Positions 48,825 through 57,188 of a DNA stretch of 64,000 nucleotides are shown here, piece by piece; within the stretch, counting starts at the first letter, position 1, and each line of letters opens with the position of its first letter. Below the pieces are notes generated by a model that searched no databases, was not told the DNA's origin, and was given only the letters and a program-made list of their open reading frames with translations. The translations under genes were made by a program, and so were the position numbers. Location: positions 1-64,000 of the forward strand of contig NZ_SDGV01000011.1 of assembly GCF_004795745.1 (NCBI RefSeq), in the 5' to 3' direction. Origin of the DNA: Vagococcus silagei (GTDB lineage Bacteria; Bacillota; Bacilli; Lactobacillales; Vagococcaceae).

Positions 48825-49166
48825 TTACCAAAAAACTCCTATTAAGATATTTTTTATTTTCTGCCGTTCTGAATTGGTTAATACTTTGCCCTCATATGAT
48901 ACTGTAAGATTAGAATCCAATAATTTTTTCAAATCAATATTATCATCTGGTGTTAAACAACTATGTTCAGGAACTCGCGCCACTAGGTAATCTAAAGATA
49001 CGTCAAAAAAATTTGCTAAACAAACTAGCGTTTCTCTATCCGGACTTCGGGTTCCGTTTTCATATCCAGAAATTGATACTTTTGAAACATTAATTTTTTT
49101 ACCCAGATCTTCTTGTGTCATATTATTAGAAGTCCTTAATTCCTTTAATCGTGAGCCAAAGCTCAT
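48825..49166 (-). CDS. XRE-family transcriptional regulator
   Basis: A 113-residue protein with an N-terminal helix-turn-helix (LKELRTSNNMTQEDLGKKINVSKVSISGYENGTRSP, about residues 8-42) and a short C-terminal part of unknown fold. ACGAGGTG precedes the ATG on the minus strand. Five GTTAAC hexamers lie between its start codon and the hairpin upstream, so it probably represses its own promoter. It is 92 bp upstream of the nuclease gene and reads the same way, so both may share a transcript. Phage-repressor-like size and layout. Confidence 0.88.
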   Translation of the reverse strand: MSFGSRLKELRTSNNMTQEDLGKKINVSKVSISGYENGTRSPDRETLVCLANFFDVSLDYLVARVPEHSCLTPDDNIDLKKLLDSNLTVSYEGKVLTNSERQKIKNILIGVFW

Positions 49167-49280
49167 GTTAACACCTCGTTTCTAATTTAAGAATATCGTT
49201 AACATCTAGTTAACGCAATGACAAAATTTAAAGTTAACTAAACGAATGTGTTTTTGAACAAAAATTTACAATTAGTTAAC
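49167..49280. promoter_or_regulatory. Cluster of five GTTAAC sites upstream of the XRE gene
   Basis: GTTAAC occurs at 49167-49172, 49198-49203, 49209-49214, 49233-49238 and 49275-49280. Two of them form the perfect inverted repeat CGTTAAC - ATCTA - GTTAACG (49197-49215). The contexts AAAGTTAACTAA (49231-49242) and TTAGTTAACTTT are also reverse complements of each other. Such a set in 114 bp is far above chance and looks like an autoregulatory operator array for the XRE protein. Confidence 0.7.
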
Positions 49281-49293
49281 TTTTAATCAAAAA

Positions 49294-49326
49294 AAATATC
49301 ACGAAAATAATTTCGTGATATTTTTA
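49294..49326. terminator. Terminator between the Mga-type and XRE genes
   Basis: AAATATCACGAAA pairs with TTTCGTGATATTT over 13 bp around a four-base loop. Read on the minus strand it is followed by a run of T residues, so it ends the Mga-type gene. Confidence 0.85.
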
Positions 49327-49336
49327 AAGAAGTTAT

Positions 49337-50806
49337 TTAAGTAGAAAGATTCATTATCCTCTGAATCAGCGAATTCAAAGTTTTCTGACATCCAAAGGAA
49401 GTAACGACAAAGAACTCTTTTTCATCATTATGGGTATTGAAATTATCAGTTATGATCAAATCTGCATCATCAAAAGATTCAGTAAAAGTTATTTTACTCT
49501 CAGAAAAGAAATCTGTTAATTGCTTTTTGAGATAAAATGCGCTCGATAAACTTTTTGTAGTACTAAAGAATAGTTTAACTGTGTTAACATCATAGCTTTC
49601 TATTATTGAAATTAAATAGCCCACAAAAACTTCAAAATTTTCTTGGTTTTCAAAAATTCTTTCATAAGCTTCGTCGCACATACCTGATCGAATTGTTTGT
49701 AATAAAGTTTGGTTTTTTTCTTTTGTTAAATCGATATTATGATTTAAATCAAATTCTTGTAATTCAAAGAGTAATGTCCCCATTAATTGCTGAGTAATCA
49801 GGTATAAAATAAAATGATAAACATGAATATCGAAATCGTTTGATGTTAATTTAACATTATGACTTCTTAAAGTTTCTTTTAGAGCAAAACTAGAAAATCG
49901 ATAAAACGGATTAAATTGCTCTTTTAATTTACTTATGATGAGGAGCTTTTTTTCATTACTTATTGTTTGAGATGTTCCAATTTGAATAAAATAACTTAAT
50001 CCTAATTTCTCGTTTTCAGACAAACTTCTGCTAAAATCACTCATTAAATTTTCAATAAAAAAATCCATATGTTTCGTTGAATCAAGTAAAAGTTGGAGTA
50101 TGGGTTCTAAATCCTCAGTAATATTATATCTCATTTCTTTTTGGTATTTTTCACGGACAGACGTCATCGCGATATACATCTGAATAGATTTTTTTCTAAT
50201 ATCTGTTGGATAATACAGATCAAACATTTTCATTTCTTCAGTCCCGAGATTTTCATAAGAAAAGGGCTCAATACTTTCAAATGGCCATTCTGAATCTTGA
50301 TATCCTAATTTCAACAGGTGATAGAGGACGCTTCGTATCTTCATCTCATCGCCATCAATCAAATAATAACCACCTTGATTAACTATTTTTAAATTATATT
50401 TTTCAGCTTGGTCATTCAGAGACTTGATGATTTTATTTAAATAAGAAGGGGAAACAAATAGTTTGTCACAAATATCTTGTCTTGTTAATTTAAAATATTC
50501 TGAAAATAAAATAATTAAATTAAATCGATGCGATTTTCTAAGATGCAATGTTTGCACTTTATTAAAAATATTAAGTGTTTGATAGTCATACAGACTATCA
50601 AAATAGATGTCACCTTTATGAGAAGAGACAATGAATTTTTCAATACCAAAACAATCGTTGATTGTTTCATTCAACCTCGTGATTCTTAACTTAATACTTC
50701 TTGTTGAGACCCCCATACTATCTGCGAGTTCTTTTAAACTAGTGACTTCAGAACCAGAAATCAAATATAAGACCTGTAAATCTAGATCATTGGATAACCC
50801 TAACAT
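49337..50806 (-). CDS. Mga/AtxA-type transcriptional regulator
   Basis: A 489-residue regulator of the Mga family. An N-terminal helix-turn-helix (SLKELADSMGVSTRSIKLRITRLNETI, about residues 23-49) is followed by the Mga HTH (LTRQDICDKLFVSPSYLNKIIKSLNDQAEKYNLKI, about 108-142). The middle part is helical and PRD-like; the final 90 residues resemble an EIIB-like fold (VNTVKLFFSTTKSLSSAFYLKKQ, then DDADLIITDN). Proteins of this kind control virulence or surface genes, often in response to PTS phosphorylation. GAGGTG supports the ATG. Its targets are not evident; a structured RNA lies divergently upstream. Confidence 0.85.
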   Translation of the reverse strand: MLGLSNDLDLQVLYLISGSEVTSLKELADSMGVSTRSIKLRITRLNETINDCFGIEKFIVSSHKGDIYFDSLYDYQTLNIFNKVQTLHLRKSHRFNLIILFSEYFKLTRQDICDKLFVSPSYLNKIIKSLNDQAEKYNLKIVNQGGYYLIDGDEMKIRSVLYHLLKLGYQDSEWPFESIEPFSYENLGTEEMKMFDLYYPTDIRKKSIQMYIAMTSVREKYQKEMRYNITEDLEPILQLLLDSTKHMDFFIENLMSDFSRSLSENEKLGLSYFIQIGTSQTISNEKKLLIISKLKEQFNPFYRFSSFALKETLRSHNVKLTSNDFDIHVYHFILYLITQQLMGTLLFELQEFDLNHNIDLTKEKNQTLLQTIRSGMCDEAYERIFENQENFEVFVGYLISIIESYDVNTVKLFFSTTKSLSSAFYLKKQLTDFFSESKITFTESFDDADLIITDNFNTHNDEKEFFVVTSFGCQKTLNSLIQRIMNLST

Positions 50807-50931
50807 ATTTTCACCTCATTAAATCTTTAAATTGTATAAGGGTATACACTTATATGATAATGCAAAAACGCTATCAAAGTGGTATTATAGCAAAGTAGTC
50901 ATTAGAAGTATATCTATTGATATCAAAATAC

Positions 50932-51046
50932 GAGAAATGATAATCCTTTCGGGGAAAGTGTTAATTAGTGATTATTATTTCTCAGTTCGATGATTGCTCA
51001 TCGAATATGGGGGGAATAGCCTGTGAAAAACAGGCTATTTTTTTTT
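50932..51046 (+). ncRNA. Putative stand-alone structured small RNA
   Basis: About 115 nt with three ordered stem-loops and no open reading frame of note. Stem 1: GAGAAATGATAATC (50932-50945) pairs along all 14 positions (one G-U) with GATTATTATTTCTC (50970-50983), enclosing a small CTTTC-GGG-GAAAG hairpin (50946-50958). Stem 2: TTCGATGA (50986-50993) / TCATCGAA (50998-51005), loop TTGC. A TGGGGGGAA single strand follows, then terminator AATAGCCTG / CAGGCTATT (51015-51039) with nine T residues. murE has separate promoter elements after the terminator, so this looks like an independent RNA rather than a murE leader. Its own promoter is weak by eye (TATTAT at 50883 or similar). Confidence 0.6.
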
Positions 51047-51113
51047 GACTTTATTATTAGTACAATTATCGCTATAATGAATGAGATAGCCTGATTAGAA
51101 TAGAGGAAAAAAA

Positions 51114-52631
51114 ATGACAATTACTTTAAAACAGATAGAATCAATTTTAAATAAACATCATCTTTTAAAAGAGTGGGTGACACCCAACGAATGGCATTTT
51201 ACGCTGCCAATTGAAAATCGACAATTAAACCATCTAACCTATGATTCACGAGATATTAGTAATAATAGCTTATTGTTCTGTAAGGGAATTGGATTTAAAG
51301 AAGAATTTTTGGCGAAAGCTGTTGAAAATGGGCTTAATTACTATGTGGCTGAAACGCCATACGAAGTAAACTGTTCGTTAGGCATTATCGTCACAGATAT
51401 AAAAAAAGCGATGTCTGTCATTGCGATGGCTTTTTATGGTAATCCTCAAAATGAATTAACTCTGATCGGTTTTACCGGAACAAAAGGTAAAACGACATCT
51501 GCATATTTCACAAAATTCATTTTAGACGAAACAACTGATCATAAAACAGCATTGCTTTCGACAATGAATACAACACTTGATGGCATTCATTATTTCAAGT
51601 CCGAATTAACCACCCCAGAGTCACTAGATTTATTCAAAATGATGCGTGAAGCATGTGATAATGGCATGTCTCATTTAATCATGGAAGTTTCTTCTCAAGC
51701 TTATAAAGTTCAAAGAGTATACAATTTAATGTTTGATATTGGGATCTTTTTAAATATCTCACCAGATCACATTAGTGCAATTGAACACCCAACGTTTGAT
51801 GATTATTTTTATTGTAAACGCCAATTGTTACTTAATTCAAAAAAAGTTGTGCTATTTAATGAATCTGATTATGCACAACTCCTTGAAGAAGTCACACAGA
51901 CGAAACAAATTCCACTCATAACGTATAGCTCTCATGAAGACAATGCCGATTATTACTGGGAAGATGTTTCCGAGACAAATTCAGCACTTTTTTCTGTTAA
52001 GTCAAATTCTGAAACAGAAGAAAGTCAAAAAATTATCGGTGAATATCATATCAATTTAAAAGGTGACTTTAACAAAGATAATGCTTTGAGTAGTATTATT
52101 GTTGCTACATTAGCTGGAGCCAGTCACGAAGACAGTGTTCGCGGGTTAGAGAAAGCGACAGTACCAGGACGAATGGAACATCTCGTCACTCAAAACGATA
52201 TCCATTTATACATTGATTATGCGCATAATTATTTAAGTGTTAAGAGCCTTTTAAGCTTCGCACAGAAGGAACATCCAGATGGTGAAATTATTACCGTTTT
52301 AGGTAGTCCTGGTAATAAAGCAAACTCAAGACGACAAGATTTTGGCCGTGTCCTTTCGGAACACACTAACACTGTTGTTTTAACTGCCGATGATCCAGAC
52401 CGTGAAGACCCACAAAATATTGCAAATGAAATTAGTGCTGCTATTACAAACTCAAATGTGAAGCAATTCTTCGAGATGGATCGTAAGACTGCTATTGAGT
52501 TTGCAGTAAGTCAGGCTAAACCAGGGGATGTCGTCGTAATTGCTGGTAAAGGGGAAGACGCCTATCAAAGAATCAATGGAAAATCCTCTCCTTATCCTGG
52601 TGACCATATAATTGCCCGCAGCTTAATTTAA
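51114..52631 (+). CDS. murE: UDP-N-acetylmuramoyl-L-alanyl-D-glutamate--L-lysine ligase
   Basis: Adds the third amino acid of the peptidoglycan stem peptide. Mur ligase motifs: YDSRDISNNSLLFC, ATP-binding GFTGTKGKTTSAYF near residues 122-135, MEVSSQAYKVQR, NISPDHI and YIDYAHNYLSV. The amino-acid selectivity motif reads DDPDRED rather than the DNPR of diaminopimelate enzymes, which favours L-lysine, as in other Enterococcaceae. Length 505 residues is normal for the lysine type. A TATAAT lies at about 51075, after the RNA terminator. Confidence 0.93.
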   Translation: MTITLKQIESILNKHHLLKEWVTPNEWHFTLPIENRQLNHLTYDSRDISNNSLLFCKGIGFKEEFLAKAVENGLNYYVAETPYEVNCSLGIIVTDIKKAMSVIAMAFYGNPQNELTLIGFTGTKGKTTSAYFTKFILDETTDHKTALLSTMNTTLDGIHYFKSELTTPESLDLFKMMREACDNGMSHLIMEVSSQAYKVQRVYNLMFDIGIFLNISPDHISAIEHPTFDDYFYCKRQLLLNSKKVVLFNESDYAQLLEEVTQTKQIPLITYSSHEDNADYYWEDVSETNSALFSVKSNSETEESQKIIGEYHINLKGDFNKDNALSSIIVATLAGASHEDSVRGLEKATVPGRMEHLVTQNDIHLYIDYAHNYLSVKSLLSFAQKEHPDGEIITVLGSPGNKANSRRQDFGRVLSEHTNTVVLTADDPDREDPQNIANEISAAITNSNVKQFFEMDRKTAIEFAVSQAKPGDVVVIAGKGEDAYQRINGKSSPYPGDHIIARSLI

Positions 52632-52645
52632 AATAGTTCAAAATT

Positions 52646-52683
52646 AAAAACAGCCAACATTGAATGTGTTAGCTGTTTTTTTG
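52646..52683. terminator. Terminator between murE and plsY
   Basis: AAAAACAGC (52646-52654) pairs with GCTGTTTTTTT (52672-52682), inner AACA/TGTT, one mismatch. It serves murE and perhaps also the converging plsY. Confidence 0.8.
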
Positions 52684-52707
52684 CGTTGATTTTATTATAG
52701 AAAAAAA

Positions 52708-53352
52708 TTACTGCGCTTCATTATGTTTTTTCTTATAGTATAGTCCAAAAGGAATTAAGCTCTCAGTTCCCGCTTTAATTCGTATAATGTTTTCACGATG
52801 ACGAAAAATAATAAAAGTACTAATACAAATTGCTAAAATAATTAATAAACTATCTTGTTTGGCTAAAATGAAAGGCGCAATTAAAGGTAAAATAATCGTA
52901 GAAATAGTAATAATAATGGCACTTAACATGCTAGATAAACTAACCATACTTGTTAAAAATAAAAAGATAACAAATAAACTTGCTGAGTAAATAAAAAATG
53001 TTGGACTATATGCGAGTAACATCCCTGCACTTGTTGCAACGGCTTTACCACCTTTAAAATGACCAAAGATTGGAAATGTATGACCTAAGATAGCAGCAAC
53101 ACCAAACCATAATGGGTTAATTGATACACCAAACCAGATTGGCAGGGAAGTAGCGACCGTTCCTTTCAATATGTCCAAGAATAAAACAGCAATTCCAGGT
53201 TTCTTACCTAAAACGCGAAAGGTATTTGTTGTTCCAGTATTTCCACTTCCAAATTGTCTAATATCTTTATTAAAAAATATTTTTCCTAACCAAACTCCTG
53301 ATTGAAGTGAACCTAACAAATAGGCAAGAATAAACAAGAATACGATTTTCAT
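52708..53352 (-). CDS. plsY: Acyl-phosphate glycerol-3-phosphate acyltransferase PlsY
   Basis: Integral membrane enzyme that makes lysophosphatidate from acyl-phosphate. The 214-residue protein has about five transmembrane helices and the PlsY motifs LGSLQSGVWLGKIFF, FGSGNTGTTNTFRVLGKK and GHTFPIFGHFKGGKAVATSAG. A longer in-frame opening reaches 53508 but the ATG at 53352 has AAGGAGG at proper spacing and gives the usual start. It is divergent from the CoA-binding protein gene. Confidence 0.95.
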   Translation of the reverse strand: MKIVFLFILAYLLGSLQSGVWLGKIFFNKDIRQFGSGNTGTTNTFRVLGKKPGIAVLFLDILKGTVATSLPIWFGVSINPLWFGVAAILGHTFPIFGHFKGGKAVATSAGMLLAYSPTFFIYSASLFVIFLFLTSMVSLSSMLSAIIITISTIILPLIAPFILAKQDSLLIILAICISTFIIFRHRENIIRIKAGTESLIPFGLYYKKKHNEAQ

Positions 53353-53476
53353 GCACTTGACCTCCTTAAAGATACGCATCATTTTACCACGATTCATACC
53401 CAACAACAATACAAAACCAATAACTTGCAGAATTGAATGACAAGCATTATGATAAAAGAAATATTGGAGGGATATT

Positions 53477-53893
53477 ATGACATTTAAAAATCCAAGTGAC
53501 TTAGTCATTCAAGACTATTTAAAAAATGCTAAAAATATTGCCGTTGTTGGCTTGAGTGATAAAGAGGATCGTACAAGCCATGAAATTGCACGTATATTGC
53601 AAAATCAAGGCTACCGAATTTTTCCTGTTAATCCTGTTCTTGCAGGAAAACAAATTCTTGGTGAAACGGTCTATGCTTCTATTAAAGACATATCAGAACC
53701 AATCGACATTGTCGATATTTTTAGAAGAAGTGAGTTTCTGCCTGAAATAGCTGAAGAATTTGTAGAAACAGATGCAAAAGTTTTTTGGGCGCAACTAGGC
53801 CTAGAAAGTGAAAAAGCAGCTGACATACTAGCACAACATCATCGTGATGCTGTTGTTATGAACCGCTGTATTAAAATTGAGTTAGCAAAATAA
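53477..53893 (+). CDS. CoA-binding domain protein (YccU family)
   Basis: A 138-residue single-domain Rossmann protein. NIAVVGLSDKEDRTSHEIARIL near the N-terminus is the dinucleotide/CoA-binding motif; FPVNPVLAGKQILGE, DIVDIFRRSEFLPEI and VVMNRCIKIEL complete the family pattern. Precise role of YccU proteins is unknown. TTGGAGGG precedes the ATG. A long bidirectional terminator follows. Confidence 0.92.
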   Translation: MTFKNPSDLVIQDYLKNAKNIAVVGLSDKEDRTSHEIARILQNQGYRIFPVNPVLAGKQILGETVYASIKDISEPIDIVDIFRRSEFLPEIAEEFVETDAKVFWAQLGLESEKAADILAQHHRDAVVMNRCIKIELAK

Positions 53894-53934
53894 AACATCA
53901 AGATACTGACAATGTGCCAGTATCTTGATGTTTT
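53892..53934. terminator. Bidirectional terminator between CoA-binding and GNAT genes
   Basis: AAAACATCAAGATACTG pairs perfectly with CAGTATCTTGATGTTTT across a nine-base loop; suits both converging genes. Confidence 0.9.
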
Positions 53935-53941
53935 ATTATTC

Positions 53942-54466
53942 CTATTCTGAAAAGGCATCCGAGTATTCAACCATACCAGAAACCCCTTTGAGTGCATTTG
54001 GAGAAAACTTTTTAATCATAAAATATTCATTTGGTACCTCAAAAGGAGAATTAATTTTAAAATTGATTGCTGGAGAGTACCCAAATCTTTGATAGTATGC
54101 TGGACTACCAAGAATCACAATCCAATTATATCCTAAAGTCGTGGCGCGTTTCTCTAATTCACTGATTAAAGCAGTGCCAATTCCTTGCTTTTGATATTCT
54201 GAATGTACCGCTAAAGGAGCAAGTGCCAAACCAACATAAGAAGCAGAATTATTTACTATTTTACATTCACTCAATAAACCATACCTGATAACTTTTTGCT
54301 TATTTAAACAAACAAGTTCTAATTCATCACGAAACGTCGGCTCTTTTCTAATTTTACAAACTAATTCTGCTTCTCCTTGATATCCATGTTCAGTGCCGGA
54401 AAATGAATCGATGATAAGTTCTTCAATTGCTAACTTATCACTAGGTAAAAATTCTCTAATGTTCAT
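53942..54466 (-). CDS. GNAT family N-acetyltransferase
   Basis: A 174-residue acetyltransferase. Acetyl-CoA motif A reads LAVHSEYQKQGIGTALISELE (about 91-111), followed by WIVILGSPAYYQRFGYSPA, the pattern of YhbS-type GNAT proteins. AAGGAG lies close before the ATG on the minus strand. The small membrane protein gene upstream on the same strand is 21 bp away, so they are probably co-transcribed. Substrate unknown. Confidence 0.88.
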   Translation of the reverse strand: MNIREFLPSDKLAIEELIIDSFSGTEHGYQGEAELVCKIRKEPTFRDELELVCLNKQKVIRYGLLSECKIVNNSASYVGLALAPLAVHSEYQKQGIGTALISELEKRATTLGYNWIVILGSPAYYQRFGYSPAINFKINSPFEVPNEYFMIKKFSPNALKGVSGMVEYSDAFSE

Positions 54467-54487
54467 CGCTAAACTCCTTACTTCTAA

Positions 54488-54757
54488 TTAACTATTACTT
54501 AATATTTTACTCCAATAGATTGAAAACTTCTCGGTCGTTTTAAAATTAATTACTGCCGAATTATCTTTTGTTGATTGCAAATGATAGATACTTTGCTGTG
54601 TATCTGAAGAAAGTAGCGATACATTAGAAGTTAATGCCGAAACTAAATTTCCAGATCGCATATAGGCAAATCTAACAGAGCCTTCTGGTGTTAATAGTAG
54701 ATAACACGCAAAAAATACGAGACCTATTTTAATTAACAAAGAGAGCATACGTTTCAT
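54488..54757 (-). CDS. Small exported or membrane-anchored protein of unknown function
   Basis: An 89-residue protein. Residues 4-24 form a hydrophobic segment (MLSLLIKIGLVFFACYLLLT) that is either a signal anchor or an uncleaved signal. The rest is polar, Ser/Thr/Asn-rich, with no cysteine or motif I recognise. GGGAAAGGGATGG on the minus strand precedes the ATG. It is followed by a GNAT gene on the same strand. I do not recognise the family. Confidence 0.6.
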   Translation of the reverse strand: MKRMLSLLIKIGLVFFACYLLLTPEGSVRFAYMRSGNLVSALTSNVSLLSSDTQQSIYHLQSTKDNSAVINFKTTEKFSIYWSKILSNS

Positions 54758-55152
54758 TGGACCATCCCTTTCCCATTAAACTAATCATAGACTAAAATAA
54801 TGAAGATTTGATGATAGTTGCTCAAGATTTCAATAAAAATAGAAATTCTTAAAGATTAGTTGTTTTTGAAAAGCTGATTTAAATAAAATATAGGAAGAAT
54901 CATTTAGAAAAAGTTTGCTAAGTCAATAGAACTAAAGTATATTAAAAATATATTATTTAAAGAGAAAGTTTTGAATCTTTCTTAAAAGTGTTATATGATT
55001 AATAAAGAGTGTTTTGATATCTTAAGAGTCCGACTTGGAAGCAAGTTGTTTTTTTTTGCCTAATTTGGACTTTTAATTTTACACTATTTCAAGTAAGATG
55101 ATGAATGATAATGTTTGCCATGCTTGGTAATACAGATTAAAGGAGATTTTTT
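54758..55152. other. 395-bp intergenic region ahead of parE
   Basis: No gene seen. It holds the divergent start regions of the small membrane protein (minus) and of parE (plus). Most is very AT-rich. The only ordered element is the nested stem-loop with a T tract at 55024-55074, described separately. Confidence 0.6.
55024..55074 (+). promoter_or_regulatory. Nested hairpin with T tract in the parE leader (possible attenuator)
   Basis: An inner hairpin ACTTG - GAAG - CAAGT (55033-55046) is followed by TGTTTTTTTTT, the shape of a small terminator. It is enclosed by an outer stem AAGAGTCC (55024-55031) / GGACTTTT (55067-55074). A possible -10 (TATATGAT) lies near 54991. Transcription from there would meet the hairpin about 40 nt later, before parE. 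Whether it regulates or just ends a short RNA is unclear. Confidence 0.4.
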
Positions 55153-57162
55153 ATGTCAAAACAGATAAATAAAAATTATGATGATACGTCGATTCAAGTC
55201 TTAGAAGGCCTTGAAGCTGTCAGAAAAAGACCCGGAATGTATATTGGATCTACCGATTCAAAAGGGCTTCATCATTTGGTATTTGAAATTTTTGACAATG
55301 CGGTTGATGAGGCTTTGTCTGGCTATGGAGATAAAATTGATGTAACGATTCATCCAGATAATAGCGTTAGCGTCCGTGACTATGGCCGTGGTATGCCTAC
55401 AGGACAGCATCAGTCTGGGAAACCTACTATTGAAGTCATCTTTACAATTCTCCACGCTGGAGGTAAGTTTGGCCAAGAAGGCGGATATAAAACATCCGGT
55501 GGTTTGCATGGTGTGGGTGCCAGCGTTGTAAACGCACTTTCAAGCGAACTAACTGTCACAACAACACGTGATGGTGAGGAAGTATCACTAACTTTTAAAG
55601 ATGGGGGACACCCTGTTGGCAAAGTAGCCAGAAAAAAAGTTGGTAAACAGCCAAATGGTTCAACCATAACATTTAAGCCTGATCCAACAATCTTTTCAAC
55701 AACAACATTCTCATATGATACACTGGCTGAACGTTTAAGAGAATCAGCGTTTTTACTTAAAGGTATTCAAATTACTTTAAAAGATGAACGCTATGACAAA
55801 GAAGATATTTTTCTGTTTAACGATGGAATAAAAGAGTTTGTTGCTTATCTAAATGAAGGAAAAGATGCTTTAACACCAATTTTCTATTTCTCTGGCACAA
55901 AAGATCAAATCGAAGTTGAATTTTCATGTGAATATAACGATGGCTACTCTGAAAATACACTTTCATTTGTTAACAATGTCCGAACAAAAGATGGTGGGAC
56001 ACACGAAACAGGTATGAAATCAGCATTAACTAAGTCATTTAATGATTATGCTAGAACAATTAATCTATTAAAAGAAAAAGATAAAAACCTTGAAGGTAGT
56101 GATTTTAGAGAAGGATTGACAGCTATTATTTCCGTTAAAATTCCCGAAAATCTACTACAATTTGAAGGTCAAACGAAAGCTAAATTAGGTACCCCAATTG
56201 CTAGAACAGCTGTTGAAACAGTCATTAGCGAACAACTAGGTTTCTTCCTACAGGAAAACAATGACATGTCGCAAATGTTAATTAGGAAAGCCTTAAAAGC
56301 TCGTGAGGCACGCGAGGCGGCAAGAAAAGCTAGAGAAGATAGTCGAAATGGTAAAAAGAAACGTAAAAACGATGGTCTATTATCTGGTAAATTAACGCCT
56401 GCACAAACAAAAAATCCTAAGAAAAATGAATTATATTTAGTCGAAGGGGATTCTGCTGGTGGTTCGGCTAAACTTGGCCGTGATCGTAAGTTCCAAGCCA
56501 TTCTACCATTACGTGGTAAAGTAATTAATACAGAAAAAGCCAAACTAGCAGATATTATGAAAAACGAAGAAATAAATACTATGATTTATACTATTGGTGC
56601 TGGCGTAGGTGCAGATTTCGATGTTGAAAACTGTAACTATGATAAAGTAATTATTATGACCGATGCTGATACCGATGGTGCGCATATCCAAGTGTTACTC
56701 CTAACATTTTTCTATCGCTATATGAAACCACTTGTCGAAGCTGGAAAAGTATATATTGCTTTGCCTCCTCTTTATAAGATCCAAAAAGGGACAGGGAAGA
56801 AGGCTATCATTGAATATGCGTGGACAGATGAAGAGATGAATGAAATTACCGAAAAAATGGGCAAAGGTTATATTTTACAACGTTACAAAGGTTTAGGTGA
56901 AATGAATGCCGATCAATTATGGGATACGACAATGGACCCTGAAACAAGAACTTTAATTCGTGTACGAATCGATGATGCTCTAAAAGCAGAACGTCGTGTG
57001 ACGACTTTAATGGGGGATAAAGTTGAACCTCGTCGTCAGTGGATTGAAAAAAATGTTCAATTTACGTTAGAAGCAGATGGCAGTCTGTTAGAAGGACACG
57101 AACAAGATACACCACTTGATCCAGTAAAAAATGTTGAAGAAATCAGCCTTTTCGATAATTAG
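55153..57162 (+). CDS. parE: DNA topoisomerase IV subunit B
   Basis: ATPase subunit of the decatenating topoisomerase. GHKL ATP-binding motifs: VRKRPGMYIGST, EIFDNAVDEALSG, DYGRGMPTG and TSGGLHGVGASVVNALS. The Toprim domain has LVEGDSAGGSAKLGRDRKFQAILPLRGK and MTDADTDGAHI. 669 residues and direct linkage to parC mark it as ParE rather than GyrB. AAAGGAG precedes the ATG. parC starts 27 bp after its stop. Confidence 0.96.
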   Translation: MSKQINKNYDDTSIQVLEGLEAVRKRPGMYIGSTDSKGLHHLVFEIFDNAVDEALSGYGDKIDVTIHPDNSVSVRDYGRGMPTGQHQSGKPTIEVIFTILHAGGKFGQEGGYKTSGGLHGVGASVVNALSSELTVTTTRDGEEVSLTFKDGGHPVGKVARKKVGKQPNGSTITFKPDPTIFSTTTFSYDTLAERLRESAFLLKGIQITLKDERYDKEDIFLFNDGIKEFVAYLNEGKDALTPIFYFSGTKDQIEVEFSCEYNDGYSENTLSFVNNVRTKDGGTHETGMKSALTKSFNDYARTINLLKEKDKNLEGSDFREGLTAIISVKIPENLLQFEGQTKAKLGTPIARTAVETVISEQLGFFLQENNDMSQMLIRKALKAREAREAARKAREDSRNGKKKRKNDGLLSGKLTPAQTKNPKKNELYLVEGDSAGGSAKLGRDRKFQAILPLRGKVINTEKAKLADIMKNEEINTMIYTIGAGVGADFDVENCNYDKVIIMTDADTDGAHIQVLLLTFFYRYMKPLVEAGKVYIALPPLYKIQKGTGKKAIIEYAWTDEEMNEITEKMGKGYILQRYKGLGEMNADQLWDTTMDPETRTLIRVRIDDALKAERRVTTLMGDKVEPRRQWIEKNVQFTLEADGSLLEGHEQDTPLDPVKNVEEISLFDN

Positions 57163-57188
57163 ATCACGCATAAGGAGCAGATGCAAAG

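Noticed and set aside
53353-53508. Longer N-terminus for PlsY
   Set aside because: AAGGAGG precedes the ATG at 53352 and the protein from there has standard length; the extension overlaps the divergent CoA-binding gene.
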